A stretch of 64,000 bases of DNA from a virus. Of the stretch, positions 17,024 through 24,310 are shown piece by piece. The translations under genes and the position numbers were made by a program. The notes under the pieces are model-generated. The model worked only from the letters and a program-made list of their open reading frames with translations. It was not told the DNA's origin and did not search any database. Location: positions 1 to 64,000 of IMG/VR virus record IMGVR_UViG_3300050025_000126; one strand, 5' to 3'. How positions within the stretch are numbered: the first letter of the stretch is position 1; each line of letters begins with the position of its first letter.

Positions 17024-17304
17024 TAATATCTCCTCGGGTCATAAAGGGTTTCTCGAATCTTTAGATATGAAAGTCTACCACAACCTGGGCACGTATGGCA
17101 ATGAACTTCGCCTTGCTTTAGACAAATCATTGAAGGCGGGTTGTGGTCTGGATGGGAACAGGGGCGACAATCCCATTTAATGGGCTTTGGGTCAGAGGGT
17201 CCATCGGGTCTTGTGAAGGGGCCTTTTACACCATTAGCTATTTCTTCATACGAAGGCAGCTCTGGTACGCCATTCTTACCGTGGGTTTGCTTGAGTGGGT
17301 TCAT
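17023..17304 (-). CDS. Small zinc-binding phage protein (93 aa)
   Basis: The second half carries CRPCSHPDHNPP, then HCHTCPGCG, a CxxC plus CxxCG arrangement typical of a zinc ribbon seen in many small phage proteins. Start and stop overlap the neighbours (ATGA with 17301-17543 and TAATG with 16313-17023), so translation is coupled within the operon. Function unknown. Confidence 0.55.
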   Translation of the reverse strand: MNPLKQTHGKNGVPELPSYEEIANGVKGPFTRPDGPSDPKPIKWDCRPCSHPDHNPPSMICLKQGEVHCHTCPGCGRLSYLKIRETLYDPRRY

Positions 17305-17543
17305 TGGTCTAAATACTCCTGCGAATAGTCTTTATTGGGAAAAACGAAATCTGCTAATTTTATCCAAAGGTTGACGATTTTAGTGTCATCTATCTTTATG
17401 TTTGGTCTTATAAAATCTGTGTCTATCCAGGAGATTATTACCACAGGGATAAGCGTCACCGCTAAGGCGCAAGCCCCTAAAACCTGTGCAACAAACTTAC
17501 TAACATATTTTAAGATACTTAGTGTTAATCTTCCGCGTTTCAT
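17301..17543 (-). CDS. Small membrane protein (80 aa)
   Basis: A basic N-terminus (MKRGRL) is followed by one hydrophobic helix (VLGACALAVTLIPVVIISW, about residues 21-39), then a polar C-terminal domain of about 40 residues ending in an acidic tail. A type II single-pass protein is likely. It lies inside the kinase-phosphatase operon. Function unknown. Confidence 0.55.
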   Translation of the reverse strand: MKRGRLTLSILKYVSKFVAQVLGACALAVTLIPVVIISWIDTDFIRPNIKIDDTKIVNLWIKLADFVFPNKDYSQEYLDQ

Positions 17544-17552
17544 TTCGATATC

Positions 17553-18350
17553 CTACTTCATCTTCGACGCTACATCTACGAAGAAGCTCGTACCACCAAT
17601 AGGCTTAACCCATGCACGCAAGGCCCCTCCGAAGCAGCAGCCGCCGTCGCAAGCAATGGTATTGTTTAGAACCTGCGGCTGCCAGTAGACAGCGTGCCCA
17701 AAACACACCGTCCATCGTCCATCCCAATAGTGATACCAGGGATAAGAACCTTCCGGTACCCACCACACGTCGTCAATTTCTATGCTTTTTACTGGAGTAA
17801 GGCGATTATCCTTGACATTCCTGGTAAAGTATCTGTTGCGTATGAATGCGTTAACTTCTTGCTTGAACAAAGAAGGAGCCAGGCCTGCATGTAGACATAC
17901 CACGTCATAGGGTTCCTGGGTGCCTTCCTTTGTAAAATACACCGCATGAGGACAAGAAGCCATAAACTCCAGGCTTGAATGTGACAGCTGGTTGTAAGAT
18001 GGCGGGCAGCGCATGGGAATTTTGTAAGACGGGTCCAAAAGGTTCTTGAGAACGTGGTAGTGGTATCTTGTATGCTTAGAATCGTGGTTCCCGACGACGC
18101 AATACGTTGGACTAGTTGCAGCATATTCTTTAACGAATTGCACCACACCTTCAGGGTCTGGGCCGCGATCTACCAGGTCCCCAAGCAACACAACCGAATC
18201 GTCCATAGTAGGCTTTAACTTGTCCCAAAGCTCCTTAAGCTCCTCTAGACAGCCATGGACGTCCCCAATTGCAATTACCCTACCCTTAGGCATGGGCAAA
18301 TGCTTTACAATTACGGTTTTAGATGCTTTGAATTGGGTTGGGTCAGTCAT
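17553..18350 (-). CDS. Calcineurin-like metallophosphatase (lambda-PP/Pnkp-phosphatase class)
   Basis: 265 residues from the ATG at 18350 (a TTG 12 bases upstream is less likely). Metal-binding motifs are in order: GDVHG (29-33), GDLVDRG (57-63), GNHD (87-90) and a later CLHAG. The family removes phosphate from proteins, nucleotides or 2',3'-cyclic phosphate ends. The same operon carries a polynucleotide-kinase-like gene, so 3'-end healing of nucleic acid is a reasonable guess, as in bacterial Pnkp. Protein phosphatase or Ap4A hydrolase roles remain possible. Confidence 0.75.
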   Translation of the reverse strand: MTDPTQFKASKTVIVKHLPMPKGRVIAIGDVHGCLEELKELWDKLKPTMDDSVVLLGDLVDRGPDPEGVVQFVKEYAATSPTYCVVGNHDSKHTRYHYHVLKNLLDPSYKIPMRCPPSYNQLSHSSLEFMASCPHAVYFTKEGTQEPYDVVCLHAGLAPSLFKQEVNAFIRNRYFTRNVKDNRLTPVKSIEIDDVWWVPEGSYPWYHYWDGRWTVCFGHAVYWQPQVLNNTIACDGGCCFGGALRAWVKPIGGTSFFVDVASKMK

Positions 18351-18630
18351 GGGGTCTTTCAAGTTCTCTAATCATAAAGGCAATCGCCCCAGAAGTCCAG
18401 GTAAAGGAATCGCAAGTCATTTCAGCTAGATAATTTCTAGAGAATCTAGCACAATATTTCCTAGCAGTCTTTAAGCCATACTCATTAAAAAGGATTAACC
18501 ATGCTGTTGTCATGGCGCTTTTCCCGTACCAACCCCACGATGCGTCTTCACCTGAAGCGATTGTGTATCCTTTGCTTGTTACGGTTCTGGCACCGTCCCT
18601 AGTCGAAAATCTGTAAACATTAGACTCCAT
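18343..18630 (-). CDS. DUF6166-like phage protein (95 aa)
   Basis: The central pattern GYTIASGEDASWGWYGKSAMTT, then a helix ending YCARF, is reminiscent of the DUF6166 family of small phage and plasmid proteins; this is by eye only. It has its own early promoter (18637-18665), only 6 bases from the ATG, so it should be made from a leaderless mRNA. Its 3' end overlaps the start of the phosphatase gene. Confidence 0.5.
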   Translation of the reverse strand: MESNVYRFSTRDGARTVTSKGYTIASGEDASWGWYGKSAMTTAWLILFNEYGLKTARKYCARFSRNYLAEMTCDSFTWTSGAIAFMIRELERPHD

Positions 18631-18636
18631 ATATAA

Positions 18637-18665
18637 ATATTAGCCTACTTATACTTCGGTGTCAA
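18637..18665 (-). promoter_or_regulatory. Early promoter inside the operon, leaderless geometry
   Basis: TTGACA (18660-18665), 17 bp, TAATAT (18637-18642); 6 bases to the ATG at 18630. The -35 box lies inside the 3' end of the kinase gene. Confidence 0.6.
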
Positions 18666-19206
18666 TATTAAAATGCTCGATATTGTGTTCCCGGCAAAAG
18701 CGATTGAGCTTCAAAACGTTGTCTGTGTCATTCAGGCGTTGATACATGCCTCGAATGGTCTTTTCGGGAACCTGGTGGACGTTGCGCTTTAAGGAGGTTT
18801 CGACGCTGATGTTTAGCGTTACGATTACGGTTTTGTAGCCATATGCGTCGGCAATCTTAACGTAATGCGAAAACTCTGATATAGTGGTGTTGGTGTTGTC
18901 GAGGAAGATGCAGGAGTACTTAATTATATTCCACACTCCATTATATAGAGGTGGCCAGTACCCCTGGACACAACTGATAAAACGCCTTAGGCAAGATTGG
19001 TGAGCGAGGCCAATCATAGAGCGGTCAAAGTTATAGGTCCCGGCCTGAATAAAATAACTATCAGCGCTACAATCATTGTACGGGCCTGTAGTTCTTGAAT
19101 ATATCATTTGCTCAATCGTGCTCTTCCCCGCCCCAGGAATTCCTCTCAAAATGAAGACGGTTGGCTTATCGAATTTGACTTGCTGCAAAAATTCTTCTTT
19201 GGTCAT
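18649..19206 (-). CDS. Polynucleotide-kinase-like P-loop kinase
   Basis: 185 residues. Walker A GIPGAGKST at 22-30. SADSYF and LDNTNT downstream are the substrate and Walker-B-like signatures of the T4 Pnk / AAA_33 kinase class, which phosphorylate 5'-OH nucleic-acid ends. A basic lid (SLKRNVHQVPEKTIRGMYQR) follows. There is no fused phosphatase; a separate metallophosphatase lies two genes downstream. The ATG at 19206 is chosen because upstream sequence belongs to 19208-19936. Confidence 0.7.
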   Translation of the reverse strand: MTKEEFLQQVKFDKPTVFILRGIPGAGKSTIEQMIYSRTTGPYNDCSADSYFIQAGTYNFDRSMIGLAHQSCLRRFISCVQGYWPPLYNGVWNIIKYSCIFLDNTNTTISEFSHYVKIADAYGYKTVIVTLNISVETSLKRNVHQVPEKTIRGMYQRLNDTDNVLKLNRFCREHNIEHFNIDTEV

Positions 19207-19207
19207 T

Positions 19208-19936
19208 TTAACCCTTATTGATTTGGCGGCGGTAGACGTCAGCTTTAAAAGTCTTGGCGTTAGTATACCCACTCTTTACCCATTGCTTTCCCCGGAGGTA
19301 TTCGTCTCCTTCCAGGATAACTTCGCCTACGTTCAAAAAGATATAGCATGGGCGATTGACATTAGCAACCTTTTCTTCCTTCACCGGTTGCGTGATCTTG
19401 CGGCGGCAATGACCTACATTGTTCTCCCACAGGGTGTTACCGTCCCACATACCCTGAACCTTCCACCCACCATTCCCGATATTCCATTCGTCAGTTCCTC
19501 GGATCTTGTCTCCCTCTTGGAGGTAATAGTAACCGTTGTTCTTGGCAGGCTTTTGTTTGACTTCAGGCGTCTTAACTTCTACCTTGCGGCGAACGACGAA
19601 GCGCTCACTATAAGTAGAGGCCTCCTTTCCGATTTGGCTGGAGCAACCCATCCAAAAGGCCTCACTGGCGCTAGGGGCAACCTTATAATTAAATTCGTCG
19701 CCCTTTTTAACAATTTCATCGGGCTTCACAACGCGGTAGCCCTTGCCTACATTAAGAGTCTTGACGCGCTTGGCCTTAGACTTGATGGGGCGGCGGTAAC
19801 GGCAGGCTTGGCTATCGTCCAGAACAACTCCTATCATGCTAAGGCACTCTTCATAAATCCCATCAGAACCGGCCCATTCATCGCCCTTACGAATGGTGTC
19901 ACCAGCGGTCAATGTCTTGTATTGTTTGTTTGCCAT
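19208..19936 (-). CDS. YR-family protein, four B-type domains
   Basis: 242 residues made almost entirely of B-type units, each starting Y-x-x-L-x-x-G-[DE] with a GDE about 9 residues on and ending in YRR or RRK. Starts are at about residues 6, 65, 132 and 193. It is the first gene of the operon running to 16313. The -10 box is 7 bases from the ATG at 19936, so the mRNA should be leaderless. Confidence 0.65.
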   Translation of the reverse strand: MANKQYKTLTAGDTIRKGDEWAGSDGIYEECLSMIGVVLDDSQACRYRRPIKSKAKRVKTLNVGKGYRVVKPDEIVKKGDEFNYKVAPSASEAFWMGCSSQIGKEASTYSERFVVRRKVEVKTPEVKQKPAKNNGYYYLQEGDKIRGTDEWNIGNGGWKVQGMWDGNTLWENNVGHCRRKITQPVKEEKVANVNRPCYIFLNVGEVILEGDEYLRGKQWVKSGYTNAKTFKADVYRRQINKG

Positions 19937-19943
19937 GGAAGAC

Positions 19944-19971
19944 ACTTTATCATATTCAGAAACGAAGTCAA
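19944..19971 (-). promoter_or_regulatory. Early promoter for the 19936-16313 operon, leaderless geometry
   Basis: TTGACT (19966-19971), 16 bp, TAAAGT (19944-19949); 7 bases to the ATG at 19936. Back to back with the late motif at 19967-19981. Confidence 0.6.
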
Positions 19972-19981
19972 CAACAATCTT
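19967..19981 (+). promoter_or_regulatory. Late motif, leaderless geometry
   Basis: GTCAACAACAATCTT, directly followed by ATGTGTATG. The second ATG (19988) is 6 bases from the motif, as at the other leaderless late genes. Confidence 0.55.
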
Positions 19982-19987
19982 ATGTGT

Positions 19988-20716
19988 ATGCTCGGCTTCG
20001 TAACCCAAGAACAACCCAATGCGTTAAGGATAGATTATAACTCGAAAGAGTTCTTGAATCTACACAAATCTTTTCCTGTTTTGACACTAGTTGTTAAGAA
20101 GGTTTGTGTGGGGTGTGGAGTTGAAAAGCCTCTGGAAGAATTCTCCCTTCAAAAACTAGGCAAGCTAGGAAGAAGGTCCAGATGTAAAGATTGCATCAGT
20201 CAAGAAAGGTCCGCCTATCTTTTGGAAAATTTAGATAGCGAAAGGGCAAAAAAAAGGAGCTACGCAGCAGCCCACAAAGAACAAGGTAGACTAAGAGGTA
20301 AGAGGTTCCGGGAAAGCAATCCTGATCGACGGCTGGCTATTAGAAAAAAATCGGAGGATAAGTGTAGAGCGTCTAGGAATGAAAGAAACAGATTCAGAAC
20401 AAAAACCGATATTGCCTTTAGATTGAGAAAGGCTATCAGAGGTAGGGTAAACAAATGGGTTAAGGGCATAGGCAAGGCCGGTTCTGGAGTTAAAGATATT
20501 GGTTGCACTATGGAGTTTTTTAAAGGATACATTGAGTCGAAATTTCTTCCCGGAATGAGTTGGGATAACTATGGGTTGAGAGGATGGCACATAGACCATA
20601 TCGAACCTTTAATTAATTTTGATCCTACAGACAGGGGGCAATTTCTTAAGGCGTGCCACTACACTAACCTACAGCCCTTGTGGTGGCTGGAGAACCTTTC
20701 TAAGGGGAGTAAATAA
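19988..20716 (+). CDS. HNH homing endonuclease with zinc-finger domain
   Basis: 242 residues from the ATG at 19988 (an ATG at 19982 is also in frame). A zinc finger (CVGCGVEKPLEEFS, then CKDC) lies at about 38-65, a long basic helical linker follows, and the C-terminus has HIDHIEPLI with a later YTNLQPLWW, the catalytic and metal-binding signature of HNH endonucleases. It is likely a selfish homing element placed between a late promoter and gene 20717-22882. Its stop TAA is one base from the next start. Confidence 0.7.
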   Translation: MLGFVTQEQPNALRIDYNSKEFLNLHKSFPVLTLVVKKVCVGCGVEKPLEEFSLQKLGKLGRRSRCKDCISQERSAYLLENLDSERAKKRSYAAAHKEQGRLRGKRFRESNPDRRLAIRKKSEDKCRASRNERNRFRTKTDIAFRLRKAIRGRVNKWVKGIGKAGSGVKDIGCTMEFFKGYIESKFLPGMSWDNYGLRGWHIDHIEPLINFDPTDRGQFLKACHYTNLQPLWWLENLSKGSK

Positions 20717-22882
20717 GTGGCAGTGGTGTTTGTAGCGTGGGACGGCGACTTTATTGGCAAGCTGATAGGCCAAGCCCGCCTTCACGATGACCCAGATGCG
20801 CTTAGAAAGGTCGCCTCTTCTATCGATAGAGGTAACCAGCTTTTTAACAATTGGGCTGTAAACCACGGTGGAACAGCTATCAGCGCTGGTGGAGACGAGG
20901 GAATAGTAAGCGTTCCAGCTACAGCTCTTGCTGACTTACAAGACATCAAGTCAAAGTATGAAGATGCCCTTACCGTAACTGTTTCGATTGGCGTGGGGAT
21001 GCGTATGAGCCAGGCTTTCACCGCGCTTCTAGCTTCTAAGTTAAGAGGTAAGAATAGGGTGACAATGTACGATAAAGACGTACAGGACGAAGTAAACGAA
21101 GCCTCAAAGAGCGAAGACACAGAAAAACAAAAACTAGCCAAAGAATACCTATCAAAAGCCCAAACCATAACACACACAGGCGATGGCGGCAAACCAAGTA
21201 GCTATCAAGTCCAGGAACAGTCTGCTAATCCCGAAATACAGCAGCAACAGGACCTAGAAGGCTTTAAGCACCAAGTACCAGAAGATATCAATAATTTTGA
21301 AGCAGAATTCCACAAGATAGCCGCTGAATCAGAAAAGAAAGACCAAGCCTTCAAAGCCTCTAAATCGACTGACCTAAAAGCCCTTAAGCAAAAGGTCGCT
21401 CAATCGCTACAGGCTATCCATCAACAGCTACCTCAATTAGCAGAAATCAAGCAAGCCGCTCCTGAAACCTATGCAGCCGTAATAGGGGTTGTACAGGGTC
21501 TAATAGCAATGGGCAGGCAGCTACAGCAAAACGACCAACAATTAGCAAAAGCTATTGGTGTAAAAAGAAAGGCTTGGACCGGTGGAGGAGCTACTATTCC
21601 TGCTTACGGTACTCCTGAACGAGCTAAGTGGGAAAACAATTATAAACAGGCTGTAGCCAATTACTTTACTGAAGGCCAAGCCCACAAGCTTAAACTAGTC
21701 AAATTCCCTATTGATAAAGTTGACCGGTCTCATGCTGTATTTGGTAATGAAGCCAAGACTCGATTATATCATAGGATGGTCGTTGGTGGTGATCGGTTGC
21801 CTCCTTCTTATGGAGCTGTGCGTAACGGACGTCTTAGAATCGTAGACGGTAATCGCAGGCTAGATGTTGCTTTAGCTAACAAACTACCCCATATCGAGGC
21901 TTATGTTCAAAAATCGGAAGTAAACGTAACCCACAATGATAGTCTACCTCCAGCTGGTATGACCGCTACTTCTACAGGTGGCTTTGAGAATTATGATTTG
22001 GGGATGGATAAGGCGGATTTAATGCCAGGCGGTCTAGCTGATAATCTAAGGCCTGAAAACTTCGACCAAGAGCAATTAGCAATAGGGGAACAACACGAGC
22101 TAGAACATACGAATGACCCCCAATTAGCTTGTGAAATTGCTATGGATCATCTGGCAGAAGATCCTGATTACTACAAGCAGGATGAAGATTTAGACAAAGA
22201 GCCGTTGCAGAAGATGGCCCTTATTCATAATGACCCTAACAAGCCAATGACGGTTTATAGGGTACAGAATGCTAATGGTGAGGGGCCGTATAGTCCTACT
22301 GATAGGCACGACGTTCCTATGAATACTCCCAAAGGAAGTAGCCCTTTACCAGAAGACGATTTTTCTGCGAATGATTGGGGTATTCAAACGGGGGAACACC
22401 GGTTTGGCTTTGAGAAACCGGAACACGCAAAAAAGTGGTTTGGCGAGGACATCCTTAACCGATTGGGCACTCGCGGGTTTGCGTTAGAACCGGTGAAGGC
22501 AAGAAGGGTCTATCGCAGCAAGTCTGGAAGGCAAGTCTTCTTCCTCCCTCACGAATCTGAGACCAAACTTCAAATGGCTAAATCAGATTGGCCTATGTCT
22601 GAAGACAAAGAAGAGCTTGACCCTTCCCAGCCAGTAAAAGAAAGCAAAGTCTTGGACAAGGGCGTTATGCCAGAGCACATTGCGTCAATGAAAGCCAAAC
22701 ACAAATTAGTGCCTGGCGAAATTTTAGATTCGAGGCATTTGGTAGGAGTTTCGCCTAGTGGAAAAAACGTGGTAAGAGAGGTCAGCGCGGGAATGCAACG
22801 CGACCTGTCAGAGACCAGCAACACAACAGGACCAGGCGAAGGACAGCCTACCTCCGCTAGGAACCGGCCAAGCAGGACTTAA
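20717..22882 (+). CDS. Cas10-palm / mCpol-like domain protein with ParB-like domain
   Basis: 721 residues, GTG start. Residues 1-120 carry the palm-polymerase pattern of minimal CRISPR polymerases: WDGDFIG (Asp9, Asp11), GGDE at 58-61, SIGVG near 88 and LASKLRGKNRV near 104. These Asp and Glu residues would bind metal and NTP. A long Gln- and Lys-rich helical region follows. Residues about 325-395 look like a ParB/sulfiredoxin fold (IVDGNRRLDVA). A further folded module lies at about 510-610 (VYRVQNANGEGPY to RQVFF). It lies in a late block behind an HNH gene. Cyclic or linear oligonucleotide synthesis is inference. Confidence 0.6.
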   Translation: MAVVFVAWDGDFIGKLIGQARLHDDPDALRKVASSIDRGNQLFNNWAVNHGGTAISAGGDEGIVSVPATALADLQDIKSKYEDALTVTVSIGVGMRMSQAFTALLASKLRGKNRVTMYDKDVQDEVNEASKSEDTEKQKLAKEYLSKAQTITHTGDGGKPSSYQVQEQSANPEIQQQQDLEGFKHQVPEDINNFEAEFHKIAAESEKKDQAFKASKSTDLKALKQKVAQSLQAIHQQLPQLAEIKQAAPETYAAVIGVVQGLIAMGRQLQQNDQQLAKAIGVKRKAWTGGGATIPAYGTPERAKWENNYKQAVANYFTEGQAHKLKLVKFPIDKVDRSHAVFGNEAKTRLYHRMVVGGDRLPPSYGAVRNGRLRIVDGNRRLDVALANKLPHIEAYVQKSEVNVTHNDSLPPAGMTATSTGGFENYDLGMDKADLMPGGLADNLRPENFDQEQLAIGEQHELEHTNDPQLACEIAMDHLAEDPDYYKQDEDLDKEPLQKMALIHNDPNKPMTVYRVQNANGEGPYSPTDRHDVPMNTPKGSSPLPEDDFSANDWGIQTGEHRFGFEKPEHAKKWFGEDILNRLGTRGFALEPVKARRVYRSKSGRQVFFLPHESETKLQMAKSDWPMSEDKEELDPSQPVKESKVLDKGVMPEHIASMKAKHKLVPGEILDSRHLVGVSPSGKNVVREVSAGMQRDLSETSNTTGPGEGQPTSARNRPSRT

Positions 22883-23399
22883 TCGTCTCGAAAGCTTCAG
22901 TAAGCTTCTCCAGCTTCTCTTTAAGTTCCTTGTTTTCTTGGCGCAGTCTGTTAAGTTCTTCCTGTACTGCGCAATTCGTTGCCGGTTCCTTTTCGGCTGC
23001 TTCTGCCTTCGGCTTATTCTCAGCCGCACTTGAGCCGCTTACTTCGGTGGTTGTGTTTCCTTTATAGACCCGAGCGTCCCCATAGACCCGAGCGTTCCCA
23101 GAGACCCGAGCGTTCCCATAGACCCGAGCGTCCCCATAGACCCAAGCGTTCCCAGAGACCCAAGCGTTCCCATAGACCCAAGCGTCCCCATAGACCCAAG
23201 CGTTCCCAGAGACCCAAGCGTCCCCATAGACCCAAGCGTTCCCAGAGTGGTCTAGATTTCGCTCCGCTTCAATAAATCCGCCTGGTTCGCCCTTTTTAAC
23301 ATCGCCAAACGCGCGCAGCGCGACAATGCGATGTAAGATGGCGCCGTAATGATCGACAGTTTCTTTTGTGAACTTGTACTTCTTTTGGGGCTTTGCCAT
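22857..23399 (-). CDS. Hexapeptide-repeat left-handed beta-helix protein
   Basis: 180 residues from the ATG at 23399 (AAAGGA upstream). After an N-terminal domain of about 50 residues come ten 6-residue units of the type G-[ND]-A-[WR]-V-[YS] (about 51-112), which form a left-handed beta helix as in YdcK-like and polymer-type phage proteins. The first six units have Trp and the last four Arg at the third position. A linker and a C-terminal coiled coil (LNRLRQENKELKEKLEKL) follow. The gene overlaps the end of 20717-22882 convergently. Role unknown. Confidence 0.65.
   Translation of the reverse strand: MAKPQKKYKFTKETVDHYGAILHRIVALRAFGDVKKGEPGGFIEAERNLDHSGNAWVYGDAWVSGNAWVYGDAWVYGNAWVSGNAWVYGDARVYGNARVSGNARVYGDARVYKGNTTTEVSGSSAAENKPKAEAAEKEPATNCAVQEELNRLRQENKELKEKLEKLTEAFETIKSCLAGS
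23063..23247 (-). repeat. 18-bp tandem repeat inside the beta-helix gene
   Basis: About ten units of 18 bp, differing at a few positions (TTCCCAGAGACC and TCCCCATAGACC versions on the + strand). Each unit encodes one hexapeptide. It is a coding repeat, prone to slippage. Confidence 0.85.
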
Positions 23400-23445
23400 G
23401 TTTGGGTCCTTTGCTAGAGTTTGCTTAATCTTTGAAAGTGAAACT

Positions 23446-23474
23446 AGTCTATACCGGGTCTGGGGAAGAGTCAA
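23446..23474 (-). promoter_or_regulatory. Early promoter for 22857-23399
   Basis: TTGACT (23469-23474), 17 bp, TAGACT (23446-23451) on the - strand. The ATCTTT sequence next to the -35 box resembles half of the late motif, although no + strand gene starts here. Confidence 0.5.
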
Positions 23475-23481
23475 TCTTTAT

Positions 23482-24258
23482 TTAGGCAGTAAGCTGTCGG
23501 GGAGCCGCTCCTAGACTAGGCTTAGCTCCTCCCAGATTGATTTTAGAGCCCGCTTCTTTGCCTTGGGTATGTGCATCCCGGTTAATGTAAGACTTGCTCT
23601 GTGCGACGTTCTTAAGGGCTGGCTTGATTTGGTTAAAATACTTCTCGACTTCCTTGTGGTCTTGACGCACCAGAACCATTGCCTTGGAATCGGTGACTGA
23701 TTCAACCTTCTCTGCCGCAACCTGTTCAATCAAGCGGCGGTAAATTTCATTTGACGCACCAAGGAAGAACGAATTCTTGTAATGTTTCCCGTGGATTCGG
23801 TTGGCTTCCACAGGAGAAAAGGCATTAAAATTAAGCCATGCGTTATTAGCCAGTCGTTCAATCTCTTTCTCCAGGTAAAGGTACATATAATTGGCGGTCT
23901 GAACGTTAGCGCGACGACCCACAACCTTGAAACGATTGTGCTTGGTACGGTTGGGATACTCGCCCTCGATAACGTAGGTGTACCAGCCGTGGCAGTGGAA
24001 GGCCTTGATAAGACCCATGAGGATGTTGCTCTTCCAGGTAATAACACGCTGGCCATTGACGCCGTCCCAAAAGATATTATCAATCGGGTCAGAGTTTGAT
24101 GCACCGCTTTCAACCCTCAAATCGGCCTCTTCAAGCTCATAGTCGGCCATCATCTGGGCAGCCTTACCAGCAGCCGCAGCAGCTTCGTTAGCGTTAGAGC
24201 TGGTGGAAAGGGCCAAGAGCTTCTTGATTCGGTCAATGATTTTTGAAGTGTTTTCCAT
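23482..24258 (-). CDS. DUF2786-family protein
   Basis: 258 residues. The N-terminus, IDRIKKLLALSTSSNANEAA followed by KAAQMMADYEL, is the helical DUF2786 signature. The rest has the basic and aromatic composition of the C-terminal domain that usually goes with it (often named DUF7168). The molecular function of the family is unknown; it is common in phages. The -10 box is 7 bases from the ATG, so the mRNA should be leaderless. Confidence 0.7.
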   Translation of the reverse strand: MENTSKIIDRIKKLLALSTSSNANEAAAAAGKAAQMMADYELEEADLRVESGASNSDPIDNIFWDGVNGQRVITWKSNILMGLIKAFHCHGWYTYVIEGEYPNRTKHNRFKVVGRRANVQTANYMYLYLEKEIERLANNAWLNFNAFSPVEANRIHGKHYKNSFFLGASNEIYRRLIEQVAAEKVESVTDSKAMVLVRQDHKEVEKYFNQIKPALKNVAQSKSYINRDAHTQGKEAGSKINLGGAKPSLGAAPRQLTA

Positions 24259-24265
24259 GGAAGAG

Positions 24266-24294
24266 ACCTTAGCTCAGGAGCCAAAACAAGTCAA
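24266..24294 (-). promoter_or_regulatory. Early promoter for 23482-24258, leaderless geometry
   Basis: TTGACT (24289-24294), 17 bp, TAAGGT (24266-24271); 7 bases to the ATG at 24258. Confidence 0.55.
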
Positions 24295-24304
24295 CAACAA
24301 TCTT
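24290..24304 (+). promoter_or_regulatory. Late motif, leaderless geometry
   Basis: GTCAACAACAATCTT, then 6 bases (TTTAAA), then GTG at 24311. The motif decides this start over upstream in-frame codons that would overlap the divergent gene. Confidence 0.6.
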
Positions 24305-24310
24305 TTTAAA

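Noticed and set aside
19076-19981. Upstream in-frame extension of the HNH gene at 19988-20716
   Set aside because: It is antisense to the kinase and YR genes, its composition is a shadow of them, and the late motif places the start at about 19988.
20717-21080. Diguanylate cyclase (GGDEF) assignment for the N-terminus of 20717-22882
   Set aside because: The domain is about 120 residues rather than 160, starts with DGDxIG, and has the SIGVG...GKNR layout of mCpol/Cas10 palms.
23063-23247. Tandem repeats that look CRISPR-like at first glance
   Set aside because: The 18-bp units are contiguous, with no unique spacers, and stay in frame with a hexapeptide-repeat protein.
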